Shown here one piece after another: positions 27,821-35,928 of a stretch of DNA of 40,559 nt. Position 1 is the first letter of the stretch, and each line of letters starts with the position of its first letter. The translations under genes were made by a program, and so were the position numbers. The stretch is from IMG/VR virus record IMGVR_UViG_3300044956_001016, positions 1 through 40,559 of that record. One strand, given 5' to 3'. Below the pieces are notes generated by a model that was not told the DNA's origin, made no database searches, and saw only the letters and a program-made list of their open reading frames with translations. The stretch comes from a virus.

Positions 27821-29449
27821 TCATCGTTGATATGCTATTCCTTCCCCACTCGTTAGGGTAATAGATGTAACCGTTTTGTATCCCGATAAAAAACTATTTC
27901 CACTAGCGATCGTGAAATTGTCCCACTCAGATGCTACTACGTTATCAATTGACAGAGAGGCGATTACTAAAGGTGCGCTGCCAACGTTGTCAATCCGCCA
28001 AAATCGCCCAGTGATAGCGGAAGTGCCCGTCAATTTTACTAGTGTACTGTTTGGGCTTACCGCGACTATTTGCTCTGTCTCAAATGGCTGAAATTCAACT
28101 ATCGCCCGTGTGTTTCGATCATAAGTTGCAGTATCGAAAACGATATCTTGAGATGCCTGAGTTCTAACAGAACTGGCTAAAGATCCATAGGTCGGGCGCG
28201 GGTTTGCTGTTCCGTCTGGACCTTGGAACCAGCTAAAAATTTCACTGGTTAACCCTGAGGTGATCGGATCTGTCTCTGACAAACTAAAAGCCGTGCCGTG
28301 ACTAATTGCGGCATAGCCCAAGATCAGATCCCCTGGTGTCCCTGTTTTAGTTTCAGTTTGTGCGTTGGCATTAACCCAGTGTGAAGCACTAAAACTATTT
28401 GCTCGATAGTTCTTGAATCCAACCAAAGGTCTAATAATGAGGCAGGGTAGATTACCAGCAGGAGCAAAGGATGCGCTCACATTGATATCAATAATCCCCT
28501 CCCTGTTAGGAGGAAAGTTATCACTGGTCAAATGAAATACGAAAGTGTCAACACCACCAGTATTGTCAGTAGCCGTTACATCAGTAGACCTGCCTAGCTC
28601 TGTCAGATTTACACCGCCCCAGGTCACTGAAGAGATATCTCGTGAGGTTCCGGTATCCCAAGCATTAAAAGACAAGAAAAACACTACGGCATCAGCATTA
28701 GCCGGAGCTTTGTACCATCCGTGTGTGTAGCTGCTGGCAGTAACCGCAGCAGTGAAAGTTGATGCTTTAAATGTCCCTTCACTGATTTTTAGACCGTTAG
28801 ATAAACGAGGGGCAAAAACAACATTACCCATTAGCCGACGCACAGAGTTTGCTCCGCTGAATGTCGTTGTGAGTGTCTCGTTTGATCCGTACCGATAGCC
28901 TGCGGCCCCCGTGTAGCCATCCGCAACAGCTTTTGCTTGAACAACTGTTTCACCTGTTGCAAAGACAGCATTGGCAATAGTGTCCTCTGCGACAATCGTA
29001 GAGAAAACAAACCCTGATATGAAGTGCATATTTTGGGTTAGAGATGTTGCACCGTTAGTAACTTGTCTGGCGTTTTGAATTGGTACAAAATCATCATCAA
29101 AAGCTGTTACTTGACACACTCCAGGCCGACTCAGGTTTGAACTACTCGGCCCTCCAGTAATGGTGAGAGTACCCGTATAACTGCCGTCAATTTGCTCTGA
29201 GGACAGACACCAGATAGGAGCGGATAGAGTAACAATGTTGGCGTAATGGGCAGACAGACATTCTGTAAATTGCTTTGTGTCTAACTGTACGTTCGCGACG
29301 CAGTTGTTTGTGACAGCGCTATTACGCCCTCCAATCAATGAAAAAACCAACAATTTTGTATTGACAGGAGACGTATAGCTAAACGTCATCGTACCGCCAG
29401 AGGCAGGAACGGCGGAAAAGGAATAAGTTGAGGTACTTAGAGCGACCAT
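27821..29449 (-). CDS. Fibre/decoration protein, paralogue of the 24077-26512 product
   Basis: A 542-residue protein. Residues 1-455 align throughout with the large fibre (shared segments include TKLLVFSL, TKQFTECL, VCQVTAFDDDFVPI and VTWGGV-LTELGRST). The last 70 residues instead match the separate 29481-29747 protein: GRFWRIDN, LVIASLSIDNV and SITLTSGEGIAYQR. So a common base carries exchangeable C-terminal modules. Probably a trimeric surface protein; receptor binding by the C-terminus is inference. Confidence 0.65.
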   Translation of the reverse strand: MVALSTSTYSFSAVPASGGTMTFSYTSPVNTKLLVFSLIGGRNSAVTNNCVANVQLDTKQFTECLSAHYANIVTLSAPIWCLSSEQIDGSYTGTLTITGGPSSSNLSRPGVCQVTAFDDDFVPIQNARQVTNGATSLTQNMHFISGFVFSTIVAEDTIANAVFATGETVVQAKAVADGYTGAAGYRYGSNETLTTTFSGANSVRRLMGNVVFAPRLSNGLKISEGTFKASTFTAAVTASSYTHGWYKAPANADAVVFFLSFNAWDTGTSRDISSVTWGGVNLTELGRSTDVTATDNTGGVDTFVFHLTSDNFPPNREGIIDINVSASFAPAGNLPCLIIRPLVGFKNYRANSFSASHWVNANAQTETKTGTPGDLILGYAAISHGTAFSLSETDPITSGLTSEIFSWFQGPDGTANPRPTYGSLASSVRTQASQDIVFDTATYDRNTRAIVEFQPFETEQIVAVSPNSTLVKLTGTSAITGRFWRIDNVGSAPLVIASLSIDNVVASEWDNFTIASGNSFLSGYKTVTSITLTSGEGIAYQR

Positions 29450-29480
29450 CTACAGTCTTCCTCTTGTCAATCCAGTTGGA

Positions 29481-29747
29481 TTATCGTTGGTAGGCTATCC
29501 CTTCCCCGCTGGTCAGGGTGATTGATGTGATTGTTTTGTATCCCATCAAAAGATAATTTCCGCTAGCGATCGTGAAATTGTTCCACTCAGCCGCCGCGAC
29601 ATTGTCAATTGATAAAGAGGCGATTACTAAATTAGATCCGCTAATGTTATCGATCCGCCAAAACCTTCCAGGGATAGCGGTGGTACCCGTCAATCGCTTC
29701 GGCCCAGCACCGCCAAATCCTTGTTCTATTGCATTAGTTGAGGTCAT
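29481..29747 (-). CDS. Small protein equal to the C-terminal module of the neighbouring fibre
   Basis: An 88-residue product that is about 80% identical to the last 70 residues of the 27821-29449 protein; both end SGEGIAYQR. The flanking DNA is also similar (gene ends followed by CCGG/CTGG ATTATCGTTG). It may be an independent decoration protein, or a silent cassette that can recombine with the fibre gene. Confidence 0.55.
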   Translation of the reverse strand: MTSTNAIEQGFGGAGPKRLTGTTAIPGRFWRIDNISGSNLVIASLSIDNVAAAEWNNFTIASGNYLLMGYKTITSITLTSGEGIAYQR

Positions 29748-29764
29748 ATTTAAAACCCATCACA

Positions 29765-30112
29765 TCAAGTGCTACCAAATTCAATTTCAAGAATTAGCGG
29801 AATAGCCGCGTCCCATCCATCATGGGGTTTGCTGATGCCGTAGCTATCTGCGATCGCTTTGATGGCACGCCAGTTTTTTTCTTCCCCTGATTCCCCGTAA
29901 TAAATTAGATTCAGTTCGACATTACGCCGATCCAAATCCGTTAACGTGGCCTCGGTTTCGGCTTCGGCATTGATTTCGGTTTTGACTTTGGCGGTTTGGT
30001 TTTCATCGCGATCGCTCCAAAGGGTATGCTTTGATGGGTCATATTCATGCGCCCAGATTATTAGTAAATAATCTGAGTTCAGAGGATTAACAATCGTGAC
30101 TGTGTTATCCAT
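29765..30112 (-). CDS. Hypothetical virion-operon protein
   Basis: A 115-residue acidic protein starting MDNTVTIVNPLNSDYLLIIW. Ala/Glu/Thr-rich centre, and a compact end (AIADSYGISKPHDGWDAAIP). ATG 30110-30112 is taken; a TTG further upstream would overlap the previous gene. Its location two genes after the coat suggests head completion or decoration. Confidence 0.5.
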   Translation of the reverse strand: MDNTVTIVNPLNSDYLLIIWAHEYDPSKHTLWSDRDENQTAKVKTEINAEAETEATLTDLDRRNVELNLIYYGESGEEKNWRAIKAIADSYGISKPHDGWDAAIPLILEIEFGST

Positions 30113-30116
30113 GGCA

Positions 30117-30554
30117 TTAATCCGCCGCAATCACAACAGCCGGACTTGTGACAATTTGACCTGTAGGCATCACCAGGTTCACATAAACGGTATCCGCGCC
30201 TGTGTCACCCGTGACGACGATATCGATATCCCCGTCAGCCTCAGACACGACAAAACAACCGCGTGGTTCTACCGCCGTACCACCAGAGACAGCGCCAATA
30301 TAGATTCGATTAACCGCACTCCAGACAGCGCCATCGGTACCCGCCGTGATTGATGTCGGAATCGCAACAGGGTTCAGTCCATCTGCATCGCTCGATAGGT
30401 AGCAAGGTAGACAAGCCACAAAGTCAAGATCATTGCCCTGACGATCCAATAGTTGAACAGACACAGTAACCGTATCGCTTACCGTTTCAGCACCTAAGGA
30501 GAACCGCGCACCATAAACAGATTTTTCTAAGTCAGCCCAGTTAGCAGCAGCCAT
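30117..30554 (-). CDS. Hypothetical head decoration protein
   Basis: A 145-residue beta-rich protein with a low-charge Val/Thr/Gly/Asp composition (DTVTVSVQLLDRQGNDLDFV, ADTVYVNLVMPTGQIVTSP), as seen in phage decoration or head-fibre proteins. Directly downstream of the coat gene, from which it is separated by a palindromic terminator. The start ATG follows TTGAGGAAAATCAA. Confidence 0.5.
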   Translation of the reverse strand: MAAANWADLEKSVYGARFSLGAETVSDTVTVSVQLLDRQGNDLDFVACLPCYLSSDADGLNPVAIPTSITAGTDGAVWSAVNRIYIGAVSGGTAVEPRGCFVVSEADGDIDIVVTGDTGADTVYVNLVMPTGQIVTSPAVVIAAD

Positions 30555-30581
30555 TTGATTTTCCTCAAGAAATGAACACAG

Positions 30582-30601
30582 AAGGGGGCGATCGCCCCCT
30601 T
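30582..30601 (-). terminator. 20-bp perfect palindrome after the coat gene
   Basis: AAGGGGGCGATCGCCCCCTT, a GC-rich palindrome with a HIP1 octamer at its centre. It lies 14 bases after the coat stop on the minus strand. Only a short T-run follows, so it may be a weak terminator that lets coat mRNA exceed downstream messages, or an mRNA-stabilising 3' hairpin. Confidence 0.55.
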
Positions 30602-30614
30602 TAACTAACCAGGC

Positions 30615-31790
30615 TTAGCCTAGAATCCGTACTGCAAGCTCAGGACGAACCGCTTTAACCCCATACAGGCAATCCAGAGAGAAAACGGTTTGCTTCCATT
30701 GCCGGAAAATTTCATAACGCATGGATAATCCACTGATCGAATCGCTAAGCGATTGGATCAGTGAGCCGGGCGTTTCCAAGTCAAGCATCGGGCGAGATGC
30801 AAAAGCGAAGGCTTCCATGTGGAACGCCAAGTTAGTGACTTGTGCTTGTGCCGCCGTGGTTATAAAAGTGATCGCCGCACCATCCGCCGCACTTGCTACC
30901 AAAGCGGGGCTAACACCTAACGTGGTTTCGTTGGTAGTCGGGGTATCGGCTGTAACCGAGGTAACTACGTAGTTCTGAGCTTTACCATCCTTAGGTGAAA
31001 GGTGTCCAGCAATCTGGAAAATATCACCCACAGCAGGTACCGTGACATCAGCACCTGAACCGTTATCTACAGCGATAGAAACCGCTCCAGCCGCAGCCGC
31101 AGCGTCGATCGCGTAGGTACCTGTAGCAGTTGAGGTATGGGTGGGGATTTGCTGATCCTCATACCAATCAAAACCAACAGCACGGGTAATAGTTGCTTCC
31201 CGCAGGGCTTCAGCAGAACCCGATTCGTTCACCTTTTGAAAAACGTTAAGCCCTAACGCATTGGCGTAGGCGAATTCATCAATTACCAATCGGCGATCGG
31301 CTTTATCTGACAAGTTGGAAGTCAAAACACGGGCTGAATCCTGAGCTTCCTTGGTTGATGTCCCAAATGGTGTAGTACCAGCAACGCCGACATAGTTATA
31401 GACCTCTTTATAGAGGCCCATAATATCGCTGTTGACTTGATTAGCGAGGGCTTTAACCGCTTTCTCGATGGCTCTTGGCCTGGTTCCCTCTTGAATTTCC
31501 TTAATTTCTTTGTCCGTCAGGGTAAATGTGACGGCCTTGAATTTGTTCAGCTGAATTTTACGCTGGGTTGCCGCAACGTCTGACATTATGTTGGTGTTGG
31601 GATTCGCGCCAGGAGTGACATCATAGGCGGTCATGTCGGCAAGATCGTTAATAGTGATCTCGGAACCCATGGATGCCGCTTCGCTGGAATACATATTGTT
31701 TACCAGCCGTGGCATGGTGCAATATTCTCTCAACACTGAAAGGATTTGCCCCAAAATCTGAGGGGTTAAATTAGCTAATTCATTTGCCAT
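30615..31790 (-). CDS. Major capsid protein, P22 coat family
   Basis: A 391-residue HK97-fold coat protein of the P22 gp5 type. The N-terminal MANELANLTPQILGQILSVL helix, the early EITINDLADMTAYDV strand, and the C-terminal ISGLSMRYEIFRQW then FSLDCLYGVKAVRPELAVRI match that family. Residues about 225-300 form a beta-rich inserted domain (VGDIFQIAGHLSPKDGKAQN), as in other P22-like coats. It follows the scaffold gene as expected. A strikingly structured 178-base leader precedes it. Confidence 0.88.
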   Translation of the reverse strand: MANELANLTPQILGQILSVLREYCTMPRLVNNMYSSEAASMGSEITINDLADMTAYDVTPGANPNTNIMSDVAATQRKIQLNKFKAVTFTLTDKEIKEIQEGTRPRAIEKAVKALANQVNSDIMGLYKEVYNYVGVAGTTPFGTSTKEAQDSARVLTSNLSDKADRRLVIDEFAYANALGLNVFQKVNESGSAEALREATITRAVGFDWYEDQQIPTHTSTATGTYAIDAAAAAGAVSIAVDNGSGADVTVPAVGDIFQIAGHLSPKDGKAQNYVVTSVTADTPTTNETTLGVSPALVASAADGAAITFITTAAQAQVTNLAFHMEAFAFASRPMLDLETPGSLIQSLSDSISGLSMRYEIFRQWKQTVFSLDCLYGVKAVRPELAVRILG

Positions 31791-31809
31791 TTTGGATCAC
31801 CAAAGGATG

Positions 31810-31927
31810 AGGTTAGAAGCGCATAACCTGCATCGCAGTAGCAAGCCATCGGCTCACCCTTGAAGCGCAAAAATAGAGGCGGTGAAACATCGTTTCACAA
31901 TCAGGGCATCGCCCTAACGCCTCTATT
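31810..31927 (-). ncRNA. Structured coat-gene leader: hairpins with a common ATC (minus: GAU) triloop
   Basis: Seen in sequence, plus-strand notation: CTGC-ATC-GCAG (31828-31838), AGCC-ATC-GGCT (31844-31854), GTGAAAC-ATC-GTTTCAC (31882-31898) and AGGGC-ATC-GCCCT (31903-31915). The last two are enclosed by a 10-bp stem AATAGAGGCG / CGCCTCTATT (31872-31881 with 31918-31927), forming a three-way junction. A further hairpin AGGTTA/TAACCT is at 31810-31829. All four triloops are the same. It is transcribed on the minus strand between scaffold and coat genes, so a cis-acting RNA that controls coat expression is likely. Confidence 0.6.
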
Positions 31928-31955
31928 ATATGCAATCCAGAAAATTGTCAATAAC

Positions 31956-31971
31956 TTGTGTTTCAGGATTA
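31956..31971 (+). promoter_or_regulatory. Dispersed motif copy TTGTGTTTCAGGATTA
   Basis: It overlaps the stop codon of the scaffold gene (31969-31971) and lies upstream of the structured coat leader. On the minus strand it reads TAATCCTGAAACACAA, with no ribosome-binding role. Confidence 0.45.
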
Positions 31972-32835
31972 GCCTTCTGTAATGATGATCCGTTTGTCAG
32001 CGATCGCTTTCAGGAATTTCTCATTCTCGGCAGTTGACAATTTGCCCATCTGTTCAGCCATTTGGGATCGTGTCATCTGAGTAAATGACCCAACGCCACC
32101 AGCAGACGGTATCCCGCTGCCTGTTGACTGGTTGAACGCTGGCAGAAGGCTTTGAATTGCCTTGCCATACTTCCCTTGCTTTACGCCGATCAGAAAATCC
32201 TTCAGATCTCCAGGCCTCATCTTGCCAATCTGCTTATCGTCATCCACGTAAAGGGGGTTGCCGTCAGCATCTTTGAATCCCTTGACTTTTGCCTGTAACC
32301 CAACGACTTGCCCGTCAAGATCTCTAATCGACTGATCCTCGAACTCGATATACTCTTCAGCAAGTCTCCGAAAGTCGTTTAGATCGGACGGGCTTTGAGC
32401 GCTGCCCCCTCCTGAGAGATACAACTGGTCTAAGGAGGCTTTCCGTGATTGTTCCCCCAGGTATTTATTCAATGCAGCAACCTTGTTGTTATGCTCCTGT
32501 TGCAGCTCTCTCAGCCTATCCGCTGCCTGTCCTTCTATCTCTGACCGCATATCCGCGATACGCTTATCTGTCGCCTCAGCTTCCCGCAACGCCGCCAACT
32601 TAGCAGGCAATTGCTCAGGAGGAATCCCCCCCGCCTCAATCTGATCCAATATGGCAGCACGCGCAGACTTTTCCTCAACTATCGCTTTTAACTGCTTTAC
32701 CTCCCCTTTGGTTCTTTCGTAGGCATTTTTAAGTGCAGTGATGTCCTCCCCAGTCTGGGGAGCGATCGCCTGTGGTTGCACACTAGCATCGCTAGCCGGA
32801 ACATCGTTCACTTGTGCAGAAGTTTCGTCAGCCAT
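31969..32835 (-). CDS. Capsid scaffolding protein
   Basis: A 288-residue, highly charged, helical protein between the MuF-like and coat genes, the scaffold position. An Ala/Pro/Gln-rich start is followed by a long coiled coil (about 30-130: RTKGEVKQLKAIVEEKSARA, RELQQEHNNKVAALNKYL), a hinge, then an ending KAIADKRIIITEG. Scaffolds guide coat assembly and leave before packaging. No protease domain is visible, so release rather than cleavage is likely, as in P22. Confidence 0.75.
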   Translation of the reverse strand: MADETSAQVNDVPASDASVQPQAIAPQTGEDITALKNAYERTKGEVKQLKAIVEEKSARAAILDQIEAGGIPPEQLPAKLAALREAEATDKRIADMRSEIEGQAADRLRELQQEHNNKVAALNKYLGEQSRKASLDQLYLSGGGSAQSPSDLNDFRRLAEEYIEFEDQSIRDLDGQVVGLQAKVKGFKDADGNPLYVDDDKQIGKMRPGDLKDFLIGVKQGKYGKAIQSLLPAFNQSTGSGIPSAGGVGSFTQMTRSQMAEQMGKLSTAENEKFLKAIADKRIIITEG

Positions 32836-32872
32836 GTCTTTTGTAATGGATTACTACAACTGAATTATATCC

Positions 32873-32890
32873 TTGCGTTACAGGATTAAT
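32873..32890 (+). promoter_or_regulatory. Dispersed motif copy TTGCGTTACAGGATTAAT
   Basis: Located in the 57-base gap between the MuF-like stop and the scaffold start. GTAATGGATTAC at 32842-32853 is a second, palindromic element in the same gap. The copy shares 14 bases (GCGTTACAGGATTA) with the one before the 38364-39623 methyltransferase gene. Confidence 0.5.
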
Positions 32891-32892
32891 CG

Positions 32893-33711
32893 TCAAGGCA
32901 AGCGATCGCTCAACGTAACAGGCCGATACTCAACTCTACATCGACAATTAGCACGACAATCACAAGCCGTGCCAACAGGAACAATTTGACCAGCAGGCAC
33001 CCAGTTCGATTGAGCATAGCCAGGGCATTGAGGGCAATGCTCAGCGCTTGGGTCAAGTAACCGCCGTGCTAACCACCGCCCATCTGAATGGGTCACATGC
33101 TGAGCCTCTTCGTAGCTGGATCGTGTTGAGTGTCCGTAGCGCTGGGCACGATGCAAAATCATGTCTACAGACAGTTCACCATTGATGATCTGTCCTGCCA
33201 GGTCTCGAAACCGCCGCGCCTCTTCTCTCAGCGATCGCCAAAGAGTATCAATGTGCTGGCGGTTTAAATTGCCTGCTGTTCCCGCGCCAGCTTGTGCCAT
33301 CCGAAAGTGGGAGCGCTTTAAATCCGTAATTGATTGACGTTGCCATTCTTCAAACGATATCTGCTCGTCAATCATTGTCTCAGCACGCCGCCTCATCCTC
33401 ATTCCATTGCGCTGTTGCTCAGCATTTATCCGCCGTCTAATGTCTTGGGGAAGTATCGGAGATCGCCCTTGGTAATATCGTTGTTCTCTGATGTTGTAAG
33501 TAAGACGATTCCGAGGGATAGCGTCAATAAGGGCAAGAACAACCAGCGCGGCTAATAGCTCAAGTAATGAATTCGATGCTTCTCGGTTCGACTCATCCAA
33601 CAGAGCCTGTAATTCTTCTGTGGTCAAAGGCTCCTCAAACTCTGCCAGCAATGCGTCTATCTCAGCATCGCTTAAAACCCGCCCATCGACCGTGATTGTT
33701 TCAACTGCCAT
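32893..33711 (-). CDS. MuF-like phage head morphogenesis protein
   Basis: A 272-residue protein. The C-terminal half has the head-morphogenesis (Mu gpF) pattern: RSSYEEAQHVTHSDGRWLAR, then a Cys cluster (HCPQCPGYA, then CDCRANCRCRVEY) that probably binds zinc. A hydrophobic helix (LLELLAALVVLALIDAIP) lies near residue 50. Such proteins are minor capsid components acting with the portal early in head assembly. The ATG overlaps the upstream stop by one base (TGATG). Confidence 0.8.
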   Translation of the reverse strand: MAVETITVDGRVLSDAEIDALLAEFEEPLTTEELQALLDESNREASNSLLELLAALVVLALIDAIPRNRLTYNIREQRYYQGRSPILPQDIRRRINAEQQRNGMRMRRRAETMIDEQISFEEWQRQSITDLKRSHFRMAQAGAGTAGNLNRQHIDTLWRSLREEARRFRDLAGQIINGELSVDMILHRAQRYGHSTRSSYEEAQHVTHSDGRWLARRLLDPSAEHCPQCPGYAQSNWVPAGQIVPVGTACDCRANCRCRVEYRPVTLSDRLP

Positions 33712-34106
33712 CAGAACAGAATCAACCCACCTTCTTGCTGTCTTCCCAATTGACGATTGGGATCTAACAACGAACGGAGTCGTGCGATCGCCGCGTCTTT
33801 CAGAGCAATCGTACCAGCTTCTGCGCTAGCACCTTCCCGATACTCAACCCGGTAAAAGCCGTCGATATCTTGAACCTTTACGTTGTCGGCATTGTCAGAC
33901 AGTGAACAGGAGATAGCGACTAGATGTGCTTCAATCTGCGTCATCAGCGATCGCGCTTCAGTTACTAAATCAGTCCCCGCTGTACTGTCGAATGTTTCCA
34001 GGTTGTCCATCAATGCGGCAAGCATCGATCCGCTAGCGCTAGCTTCCCTCGACAGGTTCAAAATCGATGCCAGCTTCGCCTGATCCCCCGCTTGAAAGGT
34101 TGCCAT
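33711..34106 (-). CDS. Hypothetical head-operon protein between portal and MuF genes
   Basis: A 131-residue protein from ATG 34104-34106 (MATFQAGDQAKLASILNLSR) with GGAG nine bases ahead. Helical first half, beta second half (DGFYRVEYREGASAEAGTIA), then a helix. It overlaps the 3' end of the portal gene by 68 bases, a large overlap that fits compact phage genomes. It may be a portal-associated or virion protein; no family recognised. Confidence 0.5.
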   Translation of the reverse strand: MATFQAGDQAKLASILNLSREASASGSMLAALMDNLETFDSTAGTDLVTEARSLMTQIEAHLVAISCSLSDNADNVKVQDIDGFYRVEYREGASAEAGTIALKDAAIARLRSLLDPNRQLGRQQEGGLILF

Positions 34107-35601
34107 TAGTTTGTGCTCCACTAAAGTTCAGGTTTAGTCCCGTACTGGGCTGCTCTGCCGCCGCTTCCATTTCTTCCGTATACTCGCCCAACTCCCGCAT
34201 TTTGGCTTTCCACTCAGTAGCAGTAAGTGCCCCATTCAGCCATGCGTCCATCCAGAATCGCAACTGCTCAGGTGAGGCAGGCATATTCAGCACGGATTCA
34301 GAAACCTCAATACCGCCTACGGTGTCCGTGAATGGGTTAAACGAAGGGTTAGCAAACCGCTCCCACCAGTAGCACATTTGCTGAACTGCCGATTCTTTTC
34401 TACGGGCAATATTTCTTAAACCTAACCGAGATTGAGATGATTCGATGATCGCCTCAGTAGCGGTGCGTTCCGCTTCGCCTCCTGTCAGAAACGCATTACT
34501 GATCGCATCCATCTGCTTTAACCGCCTGTCTTGTCCTTCCCTGGTAGACGCGATCGCGGTGCCTTCAGATTCCAACAAGAACAACTCAGCGCCATTCTCT
34601 AGAATGACCACGCGCCCATTACTGAGCATGTCTGACTCTTGTTCCGGGCGTGTCCCCTGATACCGCTTGACCAACATTGCGTAGTTACAGCGCGATTCAG
34701 CGGTGTTCAATTCACTATGTTTATTTAAATACTCAATATTTAAATCAACCAAGGGCATATATTCAGGAGTACCGCCCCGATCCATCGGATTATCAACGCC
34801 GTGAAATAGCAGGGGATCTCCAAATGGCGAATACCACACAATCGGCAATGTATCAAGTGAACGCCCGCCCGCATCACGCATCTGGAGGGCTTCACTCACA
34901 GGGGCATATTCGCTCCCATCTTGCCCCTTTCTTCCATCCTCCAGCTTTTCCCAAACTTGGAAATATGCCGCGTAGTTTTGCAGAATGCCGTTCTGATTAA
35001 TGGGTGTATCCAATGGTTGCAACCAGTAAACCCAGTACTGATCTTTGTCCTTTCTTCCAAAGATCCCTTCATCTACAGTGACGCACCTTTTGATGCTCAC
35101 CATCTGGATTTTCAGCACGCCGTCATCTAACACACATCGCGGTGCATAAACATCCTTGATAGGCACATGGACAAACCGAGGGCGGCGATCGCGGCGTTGT
35201 TGACTCTCATCCTGAGCGACCGGAGTATCAACCAGGCAAAGGGTTGCGTTGTAAAGCAAACCTGAGATGTCCCAATCCAGCAGAAAGGCTTGCAGACTGT
35301 TTTGCTGTCCGTCCACATTGTCGATATTTTGCCGTAGGGTTTCCGGTGCATCATCCGCTAATTCAAATTCGCTCAGCAATCCTGCATGAGATTTGACAGC
35401 CGGGGATAACCGATTCTCAAACGCTGTCCCCAGCCGAATCTCGTAAACAAGCTTGTGTTCTCCCAGCTGCGGGCGAAGGTACTGCTTTTTGACATCATCA
35501 GTATGCAAGCCATTGTAAATATCGGCTACACGTTGCCATAGCGGAACTAGGTACGCTTGCCAATAATCGGGTCTCCAAGCTGGGGAATTTGCGTTTTCCA
35601 T
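34039..35601 (-). CDS. Portal protein
   Basis: A 520-residue protein directly after the terminase block. It has the order and composition of the portal family that includes DUF4055 proteins: WQRVADIYNGLHTDDVKKQY at the N-terminus, then ENRLSPAVKSHAGLL, a beta-rich wing with PIKDVYAPRCV, the stem-like LNIEYLNKHSELNTAESRCN, and a crown-proximal helix ERTATEAIIESSQSRLGLRN. Portals form the dodecameric DNA gate and bind terminase. ATG 35599-35601 is preceded by TTGTAACGCACG. The acidic C-terminus overlaps the next gene. Confidence 0.85.
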   Translation of the reverse strand: MENANSPAWRPDYWQAYLVPLWQRVADIYNGLHTDDVKKQYLRPQLGEHKLVYEIRLGTAFENRLSPAVKSHAGLLSEFELADDAPETLRQNIDNVDGQQNSLQAFLLDWDISGLLYNATLCLVDTPVAQDESQQRRDRRPRFVHVPIKDVYAPRCVLDDGVLKIQMVSIKRCVTVDEGIFGRKDKDQYWVYWLQPLDTPINQNGILQNYAAYFQVWEKLEDGRKGQDGSEYAPVSEALQMRDAGGRSLDTLPIVWYSPFGDPLLFHGVDNPMDRGGTPEYMPLVDLNIEYLNKHSELNTAESRCNYAMLVKRYQGTRPEQESDMLSNGRVVILENGAELFLLESEGTAIASTREGQDRRLKQMDAISNAFLTGGEAERTATEAIIESSQSRLGLRNIARRKESAVQQMCYWWERFANPSFNPFTDTVGGIEVSESVLNMPASPEQLRFWMDAWLNGALTATEWKAKMRELGEYTEEMEAAAEQPSTGLNLNFSGAQTNGNLSSGGSGEAGIDFEPVEGS

Positions 35602-35638
35602 CGTGCGTTACAAGGAACTGCCACAAGTTTAACCCAGT

Positions 35639-35658
35639 TACCAGATGGCAGATTCACC
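35639..35658. repeat. Direct repeat, copy 1: duplicated terL 3' end
   Basis: TACCA-G-ATGGCAGATTCACC; on the minus strand this reads GGTGAATCTGCCATCTGGTA and continues to TAA. It matches the last codons of terL (36315-36334) with one mismatch in 20. It marks the distal edge of the two-gene insert between terminase and portal. Confidence 0.7.
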
Positions 35659-35858
35659 TACAGCAACCCATCGCGCTGCAACCCTTCCAAAACGTAACGG
35701 CGGATCAGGTCTTGGCGATCGCCCCTATTCCGTAGCACCGCTTCAACTGAAATATAATGTTTCGTATTGATGGGTTTTTCCGCCAAGGGCTCGATGAGTG
35801 CTCCTTGTGGCTTGAACTGTGTGTTCACGCCATTAATGGCTGCGTTGTAATTAGGCAT
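35658..35858 (-). CDS. Small cargo protein between terminase and portal
   Basis: A 66-residue protein starting MPNYNAAINGVNTQFKPQGA; the C-terminal half (ISVEAVLRNRGDRQDLIRRY) is basic and helical. AGGAGGG gives a strong ribosome site seven bases before ATG. A shortened copy of the shared leader (TAGTTCACACAC) and a terminator lie upstream, so it has its own transcription signals. Function unknown. Confidence 0.55.
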   Translation of the reverse strand: MPNYNAAINGVNTQFKPQGALIEPLAEKPINTKHYISVEAVLRNRGDRQDLIRRYVLEGLQRDGLL

Positions 35859-35882
35859 GATACCCTCCTAGTGTGTGAACTA
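35859..35882 (-). promoter_or_regulatory. Shared leader element, copy 3 (TAGTTCACACAC)
   Basis: On the minus strand: TAGTTCACACAC, TAGGAGGGTATC, ATG. It shares AGTTCACACAC and GGGTA with the other two copies but lacks the GGTTG/CAACC hairpin; its place is taken by the terminator stem at 35884-35909. Confidence 0.6.
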
Positions 35883-35883
35883 A

Positions 35884-35909
35884 AAACCCCTAGCGGATGC
35901 TAGGGGTTT
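35884..35909. terminator. Terminator hairpin AAACCCCTAGC / GCTAGGGGTTT
   Basis: A perfect 11-bp stem with a 4-base loop, A-rich on one side and T-rich on the other, so active on both strands. On the minus strand it ends the 35929-36129 gene just before the leader of the next cargo gene. Confidence 0.85.
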
Positions 35910-35928
35910 GCTTGAGCTATAGAGTGTC

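Noticed and set aside
27821-29747. Diversity-generating retroelement with template and variable repeat
   Set aside because: The duplicated modules differ at all kinds of bases rather than mainly at A positions, and no reverse transcriptase gene is in the window.
30582-30601. Palindrome after the coat gene as a packaging (cos/pac) site
   Set aside because: It is fully explained as a terminator or stabiliser hairpin around a HIP1 octamer; pac sites usually lie in or near the small terminase gene.
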